Part shown: one piece after another, positions 41,265-50,561 of the stretch | Position numbering within the stretch: the first letter of the stretch is position 1 | Layout: the number at the start of each line of letters is the position of its first letter | Assembly: GCA_023381615.1 (NCBI GenBank) | Contig: JAMCQL010000077.1 | Location: forward strand, 1-64,000 | Direction: 5' to 3' | From: Bacteroidota bacterium | Lineage (GTDB): Bacteria > Bacteroidota > Ignavibacteria > Kryptoniales > JAKASW01 | DNA length: 64,000 bases | The notes under the pieces: generated by a model | The model's input: the letters and a program-made list of their open reading frames with translations, nothing else | Database searches by the model: none | Told to the model about the DNA's origin: nothing | Translations under genes and position numbers: made by a program

Positions 41265-42491
41265 CTATTCATTAAAATAAAAATTCTTTAGAGTTGAAAG
41301 AGTTTTGGAAAAGGAGTGCTCCTCTTCGACGAACATCCTGCCATTTCTTCCGTGTTCGGCTCGCAAAGCAGGATTCTCGAAATATCTTTCTATGGCGCGA
41401 GCTATCGCGTCGGGGCTCTTCGGTTCAACAAGTAATCCGGACACACCATCACTGATCTGGTACGGCGTGCCGCCTGAATTTGTACCGATGACTGGAAGGT
41501 TCATTGCCATCGCGTCCAGAACGGAAAGAGAATATGCTTCGTCATGACTTGCCAACACGAAGACATCCATGGCGTCCAGATAGGGAACGTAGTCGTTTTT
41601 AAATCCTATGAACTTGATATTCTTCTCAAGTTTATTCTGCGAGACAAAGTTCCGGACATCGCGGTTGTACACTTCGCACTTCGGTTCGTATTGAAGTGTT
41701 CCGTTCGGCTTCAGCCCCTTGATCGTCGGCTCGCCAATTACCAAGTAGGAAGTCCGCTGCCGGACCGAAGGTTTCAATTCGAGAAACGACTCAACGAATT
41801 CGCGGATGCCTTTCCCCGGATCGATTCGCGCCATCGTCCCGACTAGCATTTCATCGTCGGGAATGTCCAGGTAGTGGCGGATCTCTTTTCTTGCAGAAGG
41901 ATTCTGTTCAAATGAAGAGAGATCTCTTCCGTAATGGAGCACATGGACTTTTTCGGGATCGATCGCAATTCTCTCTTTTACCTCTGTGGCGAACTTCGGG
42001 ATCGAGACGAAAAGTCCATCCACGCGGTCATAAACGGCCCGGTGAAAAGCGTCCAATTTTCTTGCAATGCCCATATAGGCGCTGTGAAAAAGTTTAACAT
42101 TTTGAAAGGTTTGCCCGCGCAGGGCAAAGGAAACGGTCCCCACATCACAATGGTAATGTGTGTGAACGACACTGATTGACTTTGCCCGAACAAAATCCCT
42201 GAGTCGGAGAATGTCGATGGGCGATGGATAGGAATGCCGGATGAACGGAAAAGCAAAGATGTTCTTTTCGCGAGCGAATGCGCCTGTTCTACTATCAGGA
42301 TTGCAGGCAAGATATGTTTCCATGTCTGCATGTGCCATCTCGTCAGCGAGTCTGCAGACGTAGAGTTCGAGTCCGCCCCATGCTTCAGAGCTGAGTAAAT
42401 GCAAGACAGCGCCGGAAGGCTGCCTGCCGACAAGCGCGTTGGGATATCCTGCTAAGTTCTCTTCCACAGAATACTCACTTTGTAACTTCAT
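41265..42491 (-). CDS. Glycosyltransferase family 4 (GT-B)
   Basis: A 408-residue enzyme with start at 42491; an upstream in-frame extension to 42611 includes sequence unlike glycosyltransferases and the GATCCCGAC hairpin, so it is rejected. 'LHLLSSEAWGGLELYVCRLADEM' is the N-terminal glycine loop of GT4 enzymes, 'VGTMARIDPGKGIREFVESF' starts the donor-binding domain, and 'SHDEAYSLSVLDAMAMNLPVIG' is the E-x7-E-like donor motif. Probably transfers a sugar to a lipid or glycan on the cytoplasmic side. Forms an apparent operon with the WecE-like gene. Confidence 0.88.
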   Translation of the reverse strand: MKLQSEYSVEENLAGYPNALVGRQPSGAVLHLLSSEAWGGLELYVCRLADEMAHADMETYLACNPDSRTGAFAREKNIFAFPFIRHSYPSPIDILRLRDFVRAKSISVVHTHYHCDVGTVSFALRGQTFQNVKLFHSAYMGIARKLDAFHRAVYDRVDGLFVSIPKFATEVKERIAIDPEKVHVLHYGRDLSSFEQNPSARKEIRHYLDIPDDEMLVGTMARIDPGKGIREFVESFLELKPSVRQRTSYLVIGEPTIKGLKPNGTLQYEPKCEVYNRDVRNFVSQNKLEKNIKFIGFKNDYVPYLDAMDVFVLASHDEAYSLSVLDAMAMNLPVIGTNSGGTPYQISDGVSGLLVEPKSPDAIARAIERYFENPALRAEHGRNGRMFVEEEHSFSKTLSTLKNFYFNE

Positions 42492-42523
42492 CCTCACACA
42501 AATTTGTAAAACATCATCCGAAC

Positions 42524-42545
42524 GATCCCGACGAAGGTCGGGATC
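42524..42545. repeat. GATCCCGAC/GTCGGGATC hairpin
   Basis: GATCCCGAC (42524-42532), loop GAAG, GTCGGGATC (42537-42545): perfect 9-bp stem upstream of the glycosyltransferase start. A related hairpin is at 34335-34353. Confidence 0.7.
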
Positions 42546-42611
42546 AGTAACAGAACAATGCAAACCCACGAAAGCTGTCCGCTCCTTGCGGAGATCAAAT
42601 AGGAACCTCAT

Positions 42612-42956
42612 AGAAAGATTTCCACGTGATAAATTTATGCAAACGTGAAGAATCTAAATGTGTTGTCCTTCACTTCAAGGATGGAGCCAGACTGAAATTA
42701 TAATATAATTCCTTTTAATGAAAATACTCTGAAAGCCAGGCTAAACAATCCGGGATTCTGTTGAAAATCTAAATGTTCCAGCCCATGGCTCAAAATTTCC
42801 TGCCCATCACTTTTTATTTCGAAATTGTGTTTTTGACCTTTGTCCGCGTGAGGCGGATGACATTTGAATTGCGGAAAAAATTTCGTCCCCTCGACTTTTT
42901 CCTCCACTCTTGATAACTTATAAAAATAAGTGGAACATACGTCAGAGGGCTAAGTT
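42612..42956. other. Intergenic stretch, nothing recognised
   Basis: About 345 bp between divergent genes. Only a small hairpin (TCCGCGTGAGGCGGA near 42843) is visible; presumably holds both promoters. Confidence 0.5.
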
Positions 42957-45900
42957 ATGTTTACGGGCATGAAAAACAAAATCGCTTTTCTACTGTCATT
43001 GTTCGCGGCAGGGAGCGCCTTTTCTCAGACTCTGAAATTTAACGAACTTATGTATGCGCCGGCCAACGGCGAGCCTGAATGGATCGAATTCTACAATGTC
43101 TCTAACGACAGCGTGAACATCAAAGACTGGAAGATCAGGAACAAGAACGCAAAGTTGTATTTGCTTACGAGCTCTGATTTCTACGTCTCGGCAAACTCCT
43201 ATTTGGTCGTTACAAAATCAAACACGATCTTTACATTTCATCCTTCGATTCCATCACGCTTGCTCGTCTGCCCAGCGTTGCCAACCTCGTTCATGGTCAA
43301 CACAGGTGATACGATTTCGATTCACGACTCCACGGGTGCGTTTGTCGATTCTGTTTTCTATCAGCCTTCGTGGGGCGGATCGAGCGGCAAATCACTCGAA
43401 AGAATTTCCCTCGATGTCTCTCCCTTTCTCAACACGAATTGGGGAACGTCGGTCGACACTGCGGGAAGTACGCCCGGAAAAACAAACAGCATCGCAGCAA
43501 AGCGATACGATTTGAAAATCACGTCATTCAACGCGAGTGTCATATTGGCAGAATCGAAAGCCGTTTTCAAAATCGGTGTGAAAAATCTCGGAACACAGCC
43601 TGCGTCCGGATTTCTCATTAACGTGTTTCTCGATTACGACGGCGACCACCAGCCGCAATCCGGTGAACTTGCAGCTTCTTCTGCTAGCACCGCCGTGCTA
43701 AACTCCGGCGACTCGACTCAGTTTGTTTTAGAAACGTCAACGGCAAACGCGCAAAAACTGAACGCGTTTGCCGTTGTTGAATTTTCGTCCGATGAAGACA
43801 CAACGAACAACTCGTTGTGGACGCCCTTTAAGATTTCTTATCCGTCAAAGTCTCTTATTGTAAATGAGATCATGTATGCACCGACAAGTCCGGAGCCAGA
43901 ATGGGTCGAACTGTTCAACGCTTCGCAAGATTCCATGGACTTAAATGGTTTTACGCTCGCAGATAATTCCAATACCAAAGCAAAACTCACGAACACAGAT
44001 TACATTTTCCCTCCCGGCGGATATGTCGTTGTTGCCCGCGACTCCGGCTTTTTCAATATTCATCCCGGTATTACAGGAAAAGTTTTGATCACTGCAATTC
44101 CTTCGCTCAACAATACCGGTGACGTCGTCGCCATCCACGATGCTGCGGGCAATCTGATCGACAGCGTGAACTACTCACCTTCGTGGGGCGGAAACACAGG
44201 CGGGCGATCGCTCGAAAGGATTTTGGCAGCAGGTAGTTCAAACGACCCACAAAACTTCGAAACTTCCATCGATTCGTCACGAAGCACACCCGCGAGAACC
44301 AACAGTGTTACACCGCGCGATTATGATTTAGCCTTGGGCACAATAATCTATTCTCCGTCATCGCTTCAGTCCGGCGACAGCGCGACGATCAACGCAAACA
44401 TCGTGAACCGTGGACTAAAAACTTCCGGAACCGCGCAGGCGATTCTCTTCAACGACAAAAACGGAAATGGCGCTTATGATACCGGCGAGTTTTTGGATTC
44501 AACTCAAGTCCAAGCTCTGAATCCGGGCGACTCGGCAACCGTGAGTTTCAACTCCGGCGCGCTGACTTATGGAACTCATCGCTTCGGCATCATCTTAAAT
44601 TATCCAGTAGACGAATTGCCGTTGAATAACACTAGGACTCTCATGCTGAGCATCGGACTTCCTCGCGCTTCTGTTGTCATAAATGAAATCATGTATGCTC
44701 CGAAGTCTTCCGAACAGGAATGGGTCGAAATATACAACACGCGCGACACGGTCGTTGACCTCTCCAACTTCAAGATCGTTGCACACAGCGGCTCTTCAAA
44801 AGTTTTATCCGGTTTTCTCATCGCGCCCCGCGATTTCGCCGTAATCTGCAAGGATTCGTCGGTTTCTAAGCTTCATTACCCGGTCAAGAATCTAATCCTG
44901 CAATCGGTCCCTTCGCTGAACAATAACGGCGACGGCGTTGGTCTCTACGACAATCTCGGGAATCTGCTCGACACGATGAGTTATGTTCCTTCCTACGGCG
45001 GCGCGAACGGAAAATCTCTCGAGCGCGTTGACTATTTTGCTGCGGACGATTCTGCCAATTGGCAGGAATGTGTTGACTCAACCGGCGCGACTCCCGGAAT
45101 GATAAACAGCGTTGCGATACTGCCGTACGATGTCGCATTGAAACGAATCAACTTGTCTCTGCCGACAATGAATGTCGGTGAAGCAGAAAATGTAAAATTA
45201 GTTTTGCAGAACGCCGGAAGAAATGCGATTGGCAATATCAGTTTATCGGTACAAATTTTCAGCGGCGTTGACAAAAGTGAAGTTCATTCAGAAACACAAA
45301 CCCTAAACCGGACACTATCTCCGAGGGACAGCGCGATGGCGATCTTCACTTTCTCTCCTTCGCAGTCAGGCAGGTACAGAATCGCCGGAACAATTCAGTC
45401 CTCGGAAGACATGCGTTCGCGCAACGACACACTTTCGACTTGGCTCAACGTCAGGTACCGAACCCAGAGCATTGTAGTCAACGAAATAATGTATGGCAGC
45501 GGACAGACCGGCGAATATTTCGAGATCTTCAACGCCTCGCAAAATCCGATTGACATAGGCGGCTGGACTTTCCACTCATCATCAACCAGTTCCAAACCGG
45601 GACACCTCTCAACCTTAACGAAACTTCTCATGTCGAACGAATATTTTGTTGTGGGGGGCGACTCCGCAATTTACAATTTCATTTTAGATTCGAGCTGCGT
45701 TCACCTCTCAAAGTCGCTGAGCCTGCGCGATGACGGCGACTGCATTGTAATTATGGATCCGACCGGCATCATCGTCGACAGCGTTTACTACTTGCCGTCA
45801 TGGCACAACAGTGATATTGCTCAGACCGCCGGCCGCTCGCTCGAAAAAATAAATCCATCACTTCCTTCGAACGATAAGACAAGCTGGTCAACCTCAGTTT

Positions 45901-46283
45901 CTCAAACAGGAGGAACGCCCGCGAAAAGAAACAGCCTCTATATCGATGCTGGAAGTGTGACAGGCGGAATCACCGTCGAGCCAAACCCGTTCTCGCCCGA
46001 CGGCGACGGCTTTGAGGATTTCACTTTCATTAATTATTCGTTCATGGTCTCTTCCGTAAGGATTCGGGCGCGCATATTCGATTCCATCGGCAGGCTCATC
46101 GCAACGCCGGTGGACAACGCCGTGCTTCCATCGAGCGGGAAATTAGTTTGGGACGGCAGAGATAATTCCGGCAGGATTGTTAAGTTCGGATTGTATATTT
46201 TGTTGGTTGAAGTTACAGGACCAGATGGAAAATCGCTTACAACATACCAGAAGCCGCTCGTCGTTGCAAAGAAAATGCGGTGA
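42957..46283 (+). CDS. Large secreted protein with four lamin-tail domains
   Basis: A 1108-residue exported protein. GAGGG eight bases before 42957 supports that start; residues 5-25 ('MKNKIAFLLSLFAAGSAFSQ') are a signal peptide. Four lamin-tail domains begin at about residues 24, 300, 575 and 838 ('NELMYAPANGEPEWIEFYN', 'NEIMYAPTSPEPEWVELFN', 'NEIMYAPKSSEQEWVEIYN', 'NEIMYGSGQTGEYFEIFN'). CARDB-like Ig domains ('YDLALGTIIYSPSSLQSGDS', 'YDVALKRINLSLPTMNVGEA') lie between them. The C-terminus has 'EPNPFSPDGDGFED' and 'KLVWDGRDNSGRIVKFGLYI', an FlgD-like module that often serves as secretion or attachment tail. Likely cell-surface or extracellular. Confidence 0.9.
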   Translation: MFTGMKNKIAFLLSLFAAGSAFSQTLKFNELMYAPANGEPEWIEFYNVSNDSVNIKDWKIRNKNAKLYLLTSSDFYVSANSYLVVTKSNTIFTFHPSIPSRLLVCPALPTSFMVNTGDTISIHDSTGAFVDSVFYQPSWGGSSGKSLERISLDVSPFLNTNWGTSVDTAGSTPGKTNSIAAKRYDLKITSFNASVILAESKAVFKIGVKNLGTQPASGFLINVFLDYDGDHQPQSGELAASSASTAVLNSGDSTQFVLETSTANAQKLNAFAVVEFSSDEDTTNNSLWTPFKISYPSKSLIVNEIMYAPTSPEPEWVELFNASQDSMDLNGFTLADNSNTKAKLTNTDYIFPPGGYVVVARDSGFFNIHPGITGKVLITAIPSLNNTGDVVAIHDAAGNLIDSVNYSPSWGGNTGGRSLERILAAGSSNDPQNFETSIDSSRSTPARTNSVTPRDYDLALGTIIYSPSSLQSGDSATINANIVNRGLKTSGTAQAILFNDKNGNGAYDTGEFLDSTQVQALNPGDSATVSFNSGALTYGTHRFGIILNYPVDELPLNNTRTLMLSIGLPRASVVINEIMYAPKSSEQEWVEIYNTRDTVVDLSNFKIVAHSGSSKVLSGFLIAPRDFAVICKDSSVSKLHYPVKNLILQSVPSLNNNGDGVGLYDNLGNLLDTMSYVPSYGGANGKSLERVDYFAADDSANWQECVDSTGATPGMINSVAILPYDVALKRINLSLPTMNVGEAENVKLVLQNAGRNAIGNISLSVQIFSGVDKSEVHSETQTLNRTLSPRDSAMAIFTFSPSQSGRYRIAGTIQSSEDMRSRNDTLSTWLNVRYRTQSIVVNEIMYGSGQTGEYFEIFNASQNPIDIGGWTFHSSSTSSKPGHLSTLTKLLMSNEYFVVGGDSAIYNFILDSSCVHLSKSLSLRDDGDCIVIMDPTGIIVDSVYYLPSWHNSDIAQTAGRSLEKINPSLPSNDKTSWSTSVSQTGGTPAKRNSLYIDAGSVTGGITVEPNPFSPDGDGFEDFTFINYSFMVSSVRIRARIFDSIGRLIATPVDNAVLPSSGKLVWDGRDNSGRIVKFGLYILLVEVTGPDGKSLTTYQKPLVVAKKMR

Positions 46284-46428
46284 ATTAATTTTGCATCGCA
46301 AGAATTGAATCCGTGCAATAAAGTATGTGTTCCGTATATGAACTCATCCCCCGTTTGGGGCTGTCCAGAAACAACCAAGGCTGTCATGTCGGAGGAACAA
46401 GCAAGCTACGGTGGAAGACTGTTCTTAA

Positions 46429-46448
46429 CCCCAGCCTTTAGGCTGGGG
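46429..46448. repeat. REP palindrome, left end of RAYT element
   Basis: CCCCAGCC-TTTA-GGCTGGGG, perfect 8-bp stem. A matching palindrome lies at 46958-46977 with loop TAAA, its reverse complement. Confidence 0.88.
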
Positions 46449-46470
46449 AACAAGCTAATAATCATTAAGC

Positions 46471-46482
46471 GGGCTTTAGCCC
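46471..46482. repeat. Inner REP hairpin, left
   Basis: GGGCTTTAGCCC, reverse complement in loop of 46924-46935 (GGGCTAAAGCCC). Lies 20 bp before the transposase start. Confidence 0.8.
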
Positions 46483-46501
46483 TGAAAATCTGGAGTCGCA
46501 A

Positions 46502-46930
46502 ATGTCTTACGTCAAGATTTGGGTTAACTCCGTATGGGGAACGAAAAACCGTCAACACGTTCTTGTCAAAGATGTTCGGCTAATCCTTTTCAGCCACATA
46601 AAAGAGAATGCAAAGCATATTTATATCGATACCATTGATGGATACACTGAGCATGTGCATTGCCTTTTCGCTTTGAATGCAGATATGACTGTTGCAAAGG
46701 CGTTACAGTTGATAAAAGGAGAAGCGTCGCATTGGTCCAATCAGGAGAACATTGTGAAGCTAAAACTGGAATGGGCTGACGAGTACTTTGCCGTTTCCGT
46801 GAGCGAATCAAATCTTGATAGAGTGAGACAGTATATCAAAAATCAGGAAGAGCATCATCGAAAGAAAACATTTGTTCAAGAGTGTGAGGAGCTTATGAAG
46901 AAGTACGGCTTCAACCGTGTTCAGGGCTAA
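46502..46930 (+). mobile_element. tnpA: IS200/IS605-like Y1 (REP-associated) transposase gene
   Basis: A 142-residue HUH single-strand transposase. 'WVNSVWGTKNRQHVL' is the N-terminal strand, His-x-His in 'GYTEHVHCLFALNA' forms the metal site, and the catalytic tyrosine is most likely in 'LDRVRQYIKNQEEHHRKKTF'. IS200-type enzymes cut and join single-stranded DNA at hairpins. Two palindromes flank it on each side in mirror order, and the gene's stop codon overlaps the inner right hairpin. This is the layout of RAYT genes with REP sequences rather than of a full IS200. Confidence 0.9.
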
Positions 46931-46935
46931 AGCCC
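46924..46935. repeat. Inner REP hairpin, right
   Basis: GGGCTAAAGCCC, overlapping the TAA stop of the transposase at 46928-46930. Confidence 0.8.
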
Positions 46936-46957
46936 GGTTCTCTTTCTCAGATCTGAT

Positions 46958-46977
46958 CCCCAGCCTAAAGGCTGGGG
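46958..46977. repeat. REP palindrome, right end of RAYT element
   Basis: CCCCAGCC-TAAA-GGCTGGGG, perfect stem, mirror of 46429-46448. Defines an element of about 550 bp. Confidence 0.88.
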
Positions 46978-47096
46978 TTAGTGCAGAGACTTCGCGTTCT
47001 CAGCGATAGTTGGAGTTGTTTTGTTTTCCTCGAAAGTATCTACACGAACAAGTATCAGAGTCTTCATCTCAGGTACGTATTATTATGAAGAAACAG

Positions 47097-47174
47097 ATCA
47101 TCGAAAATGACCCTAACTGAAAACTATCTCGATCTTCAGAAGCGCATTTCACTTTACATCACCGCACTTCAAAA
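47097..47174 (+). repeat. Upstream duplicate of the helicase gene start
   Basis: 78 bp matching 47788-47865 at 75 of 78 bases without gaps. It contains an ATG at 47107 and the first ~23 codons of the helicase ('MTLTENYLDLQKRI...'), then runs out of homology and stops after about 32 codons at 47205. It is a truncated gene start left in front of the inserted ORF6N gene. Confidence 0.9.
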
Positions 47175-47227
47175 TGTCGGAGAGTTAGTCCCTTTTATAA
47201 ATTGAATACAAGCAAAGAGGATGTACC

Positions 47228-47785
47228 ATGAAGTTAAAACCCGGTTTAGTTCCGGCGGAAGTCATCGAAAACAAGATATTCTTGATCCGAGGACGGCGGG
47301 TAATGATGGATGTTCATCTTGCAGAACTATATGGTGTGCCAACAAAATCACTCAATCTTGCTGTTAAGCGTAATATAGAACGATTCCCTGAGGATTTTAT
47401 GTTTCAGCTGACCTCGGCGGAGCGTACAGAACTGAAAAGGATCTTGAGGTTTCAAATTGAAACCTCAAGTTGGGGTGGAAGAAGGTATCTTCCATATGTT
47501 TTCACTGAGCAAGGGGTGGCAATGCTATCAAGCGTCCTGCACAGCGAGAGGGCTATTCAAGTGAACATAGCCATCATGCGAGCGTTCGTGAAACTAAGAG
47601 AGATCTTATCTACTCACAAAGAACTTGCTCTGAAGTTAAAGCAGCTTGAGATGAAACTTGAAAAACACGATGAGGAGATACGGGCAATCTTTTCCCGAAG
47701 GGATCCATTCGGAGAGGCAATAGCGGAGTTGATGGCTCCACCACCGGAAAAACCAAGACATCCAATCGGATTCAGCAGAGAATAG
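47228..47785 (+). CDS. ORF6N-domain protein
   Basis: A 185-residue protein. The N-terminal ~90 residues are an ORF6N (KilA-N-associated) DNA-binding domain: '[20 protein letters not shown]', '[18 protein letters not shown]', '[11 protein letters not shown]', then '[20 protein letters not shown]'. A helical, coiled-coil-like C-terminus follows ('[20 protein letters not shown]'). AGAGGATGTACC precedes the ATG at 47228. The family occurs in phages and, scattered as single genes, on bacterial chromosomes. It is bounded by two copies of the helicase gene start, so it is a recent accessory insertion. Function is likely regulatory but unknown. Confidence 0.9.
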   Translation: MKLKPGLVPAEVIENKIFLIRGRRVMMDVHLAELYGVPTKSLNLAVKRNIERFPEDFMFQLTSAERTELKRILRFQIETSSWGGRRYLPYVFTEQGVAMLSSVLHSERAIQVNIAIMRAFVKLREILSTHKELALKLKQLEMKLEKHDEEIRAIFSRRDPFGEAIAELMAPPPEKPRHPIGFSRE

Positions 47786-47787
47786 AC

Positions 47788-47865
47788 ATCATCGAAAATG
47801 ACCCTAACTGAAAACCATCTCGATCTTCAGAAGCGCATTTTGCTTTACATCACCGCACTTCAAAA
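47788..47865 (+). repeat. Intact helicase gene start, duplicate of 47097-47174
   Basis: Contains the real ATG at 47798. Three substitutions separate it from the upstream copy. It begins 3 bp after the ORF6N stop codon. Confidence 0.9.
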
Positions 47866-50437
47866 CGAGATTGAAGCCCTCCGCAATTATTCCTCGCGCA
47901 ATTATTCGCTCGTTGCCGGAAAATTTCTAGGCAGCGCCGACGCGGAATTTCTCTACGAGTTCAAACTCGAAGACGAGACGAGAATAGTCGAAGACGTCCC
48001 AATTGAAGTTGAGATCGAAGGCGATCTTGCTCATGGAACCGTAATCTCAGTGGAAGGAGACAGGATCGTTCTCTTACTCCAGGTATTCGTCGGTGACAGC
48101 GTCGAGCGTGCGGTGCTCAGGACTGCTCCGTTCTTCCTGCTCGAACAGCTTATCGAGCGGCTCGAAGCGATGGAAGACAAAGATGCGGAATCTGTCGAAC
48201 CGCTTTTTAATGAAGACAACGATGTCGAGTACGAGCAGGATCTTGTCCTCAAGACTCAAAAGTTAAACGATTTCCAGATCAAAGCGGCGAGATCGGTCGT
48301 GAAAAAGCCCGTATCATTTGTATGGGGACCGCCGGGCACGGGAAAAACCCAAACGCTCGCATTTGCGGCGGCAAACCTCGTCGCGCTCGGCGAAAAAGTG
48401 CTGATCATTTCGAACACGAACATCGCTGTCGATGTTGCGCTGCAGAAAACGCTCGATTACCTGAAGGATGAATCCGAATACTTCGACGGAAAGTTCGTCC
48501 GGTTCGGCGTGCCTCGTTTGGCGGAGCTTGAGGATTTTCCGTGGTCGCTTCCGCAGTATGTCGCTCGCGACAAGCATCCAGCGCTCTATGCCACGATCGA
48601 AAAGATCGAAACTGATATTCGCGGCATCATGTCCAACCTCAGAAATCCGAGAGGGAAACGCGTCGCCGGGTCGAACCAACAACGGCTTTCCAATCTCCGC
48701 GAAGAACTCTCATCGCTCAGGGAAGAAGCGTACGGTAAAGAAAGCAAAATCGTCCAGCACGCGGATCTTGTCGCATGCACAGCGGCGAAGGCGGCGATAG
48801 CTTCTCAGGTTTTCACGCGCCGATTCGATGCTGTCCTCATCGACGAGGCAAGCATGCTCTATCTTCCGTATGTTGTTTATGCGGCATCGCTTGCGAAAAA
48901 ACACGTTGCGATCTTCGGCGACTTCATGCAGATACCTCCGATCACGCAGTCGTCAACTAAAGTGCTGAATGTCCTCGCGAAAGATATTTTCCGCGAAACG
49001 AAGATGCATCGCTACATGAGAAAGGCACATCCACGTCTGAACGTTCTCGAAGTCCAATACCGTATGCAGCTTCCGATAATGGAGCTTGTCAACGACAGGA
49101 TTTACGCCGGCAAACTCAAGGCGAGTCCCAAGATCAAAGCGGCGGAACCTAAAGAAGAGCCGGTGGTGTTTTATGACACGTCGAAACTCAATTCGAAATC
49201 ATTCCGCGAAGCGACTTCTAACAGCAGAATGAACATTCTGTCGGGAATTGCCGCAATTGAACTTGGCGTGGAGTCGCTGAAACACGGAGCGAAGTCGGTC
49301 GGAATCATCACGCCGTACAGGGCACAGGCAAGATTCCTTCGCGGAGTCTTGAACAGCATGAACTTAGACAGCACCGTCATTTCCGCGGCTACCGTCCACA
49401 CTTTTCAGGGCAATGAGCGCGACGTTATCGTTTTCGATTTCGTCGACGACCATCCGCTTCCGCTCGGCGTTCTTCTCTCGACATACGAAAAAGAGGACGA
49501 CGAAGACATTTCCGAAGGCGAGCGCTTGCTGAACGTCGCTATGACGCGCGCAAGGAAGCGGCTCTTGTTCGTCGGCAACTTCGAGTACCTCTCGTCGAAG
49601 GCAAACGAAGACTCACTCCTGCGGTTCGTACTTGAAAAGTTGAGGCGCGACAAGTCGGTGACCCCGCTTCAACTCAATGACAAAAAAGAAAAGAATTACA
49701 TCGGCAAGAATTTTCCGGGGCTTTCGATACATCATGGGTACGTTGACTGCGTAATTCCGCTTATGAGAGATATTCAGGAATCGTCTGTTGAGCTGAAACT
49801 CATCCAGCCTATCAAAGCAAAACTGCAATTCTTCAAGTATGTGCTGAACAAGGAAGTTGAGTCCTCAAAAGACTTTGCGTCGCTTGAAGTGAGTTTGCTT
49901 CAGCAGAAGCTCAAGAACACGAACCTCATCACTTCCGACAAGTCCGACCTGTTTTTCTGGATGATAGATGGAAAGGTTTTGCATGTCTTCGACATTTTGA
50001 GCCGTTCGAAGGTCACTCCGCCAAAGGCGGACGGCTCGCTGTGGCGAGATCCGGTTTCGCGGGAAGAAGAAATCTTCAGCCTGCGGATCGCCGTTCCGGA
50101 GGTTGTGAGGGTTTTCAATTACGTTTTGCCGAGGAAGAGTTCGAAGCTGACCGGCACTGGCGGGAGAGAAGTCGACCCGCGCTGCTCTGTCTGCGGCGGG
50201 AAGATGGAGCTGAAAGAAATGAAGGGGCTGGTAGTGGCACAGTGCGCCGACAACCAGTGCGTTACCGTGCCCGCGGACGGAAAGATAATCGAAGCGATAC
50301 TTGAGGAGAACGGGCGCAGTTGTCCGGTGGATGCGGGGAAGATAAGAGTGAAACGCGGGCGGCGCGGATATTTTGCAGGATGTGCGAATTATCCGGGGTG
50401 CAACTGGACGGCAGAACTGAGCGAAATTTTGAAGTAA
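47798..50437 (+). CDS. Superfamily 1 (UPF1/Dna2-like) DNA/RNA helicase with C-terminal zinc finger
   Basis: An 879-residue enzyme. An N-terminal OB-like part (~40-110) precedes motif Q/I: 'LNDFQIKAARSV' and the Walker A 'GPPGTGKT' (177-184). Walker B is 'VLIDEAS' (345-351), followed by 'FGDFMQIPPI' (motif III), 'VQYRMQLPI' (motif IV), 'TVHTFQGNERDVIVFDFV' (motif V) and 'NVAMTRARKRLLFVG' (motif VI). The C-terminus has a topoisomerase-type zinc finger ('CSVCGGKMEL' and 'GYFAGCANYPGCNW'). It should unwind DNA or RNA:DNA 5'-3'. No partner nuclease is adjacent. Confidence 0.9.
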   Translation: MTLTENHLDLQKRILLYITALQNEIEALRNYSSRNYSLVAGKFLGSADAEFLYEFKLEDETRIVEDVPIEVEIEGDLAHGTVISVEGDRIVLLLQVFVGDSVERAVLRTAPFFLLEQLIERLEAMEDKDAESVEPLFNEDNDVEYEQDLVLKTQKLNDFQIKAARSVVKKPVSFVWGPPGTGKTQTLAFAAANLVALGEKVLIISNTNIAVDVALQKTLDYLKDESEYFDGKFVRFGVPRLAELEDFPWSLPQYVARDKHPALYATIEKIETDIRGIMSNLRNPRGKRVAGSNQQRLSNLREELSSLREEAYGKESKIVQHADLVACTAAKAAIASQVFTRRFDAVLIDEASMLYLPYVVYAASLAKKHVAIFGDFMQIPPITQSSTKVLNVLAKDIFRETKMHRYMRKAHPRLNVLEVQYRMQLPIMELVNDRIYAGKLKASPKIKAAEPKEEPVVFYDTSKLNSKSFREATSNSRMNILSGIAAIELGVESLKHGAKSVGIITPYRAQARFLRGVLNSMNLDSTVISAATVHTFQGNERDVIVFDFVDDHPLPLGVLLSTYEKEDDEDISEGERLLNVAMTRARKRLLFVGNFEYLSSKANEDSLLRFVLEKLRRDKSVTPLQLNDKKEKNYIGKNFPGLSIHHGYVDCVIPLMRDIQESSVELKLIQPIKAKLQFFKYVLNKEVESSKDFASLEVSLLQQKLKNTNLITSDKSDLFFWMIDGKVLHVFDILSRSKVTPPKADGSLWRDPVSREEEIFSLRIAVPEVVRVFNYVLPRKSSKLTGTGGREVDPRCSVCGGKMELKEMKGLVVAQCADNQCVTVPADGKIIEAILEENGRSCPVDAGKIRVKRGRRGYFAGCANYPGCNWTAELSEILK

Positions 50438-50561
50438 CGTACACCTTTCCAATCAATTCCATTACACAGAAAAGTGGTAAATTAAGGATCGTAACTGATG
50501 CCACGGTTATGTTCATCACAGAGACAGTAAAGGAAATCGACTTCAACATAAGGATTCTCTA

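Noticed and set aside
41265-42611. Longer glycosyltransferase start at 42611
   Set aside because: The extra ~40 residues lie across a perfect GATCCCGAC hairpin and do not resemble a GT4 N-terminus.
50438-50561. Frame ending 'VMFITETVKEIDFNIRIL' before the phosphoesterase
   Set aside because: It is an out-of-frame continuation through the helicase end; no start signal and no known family.
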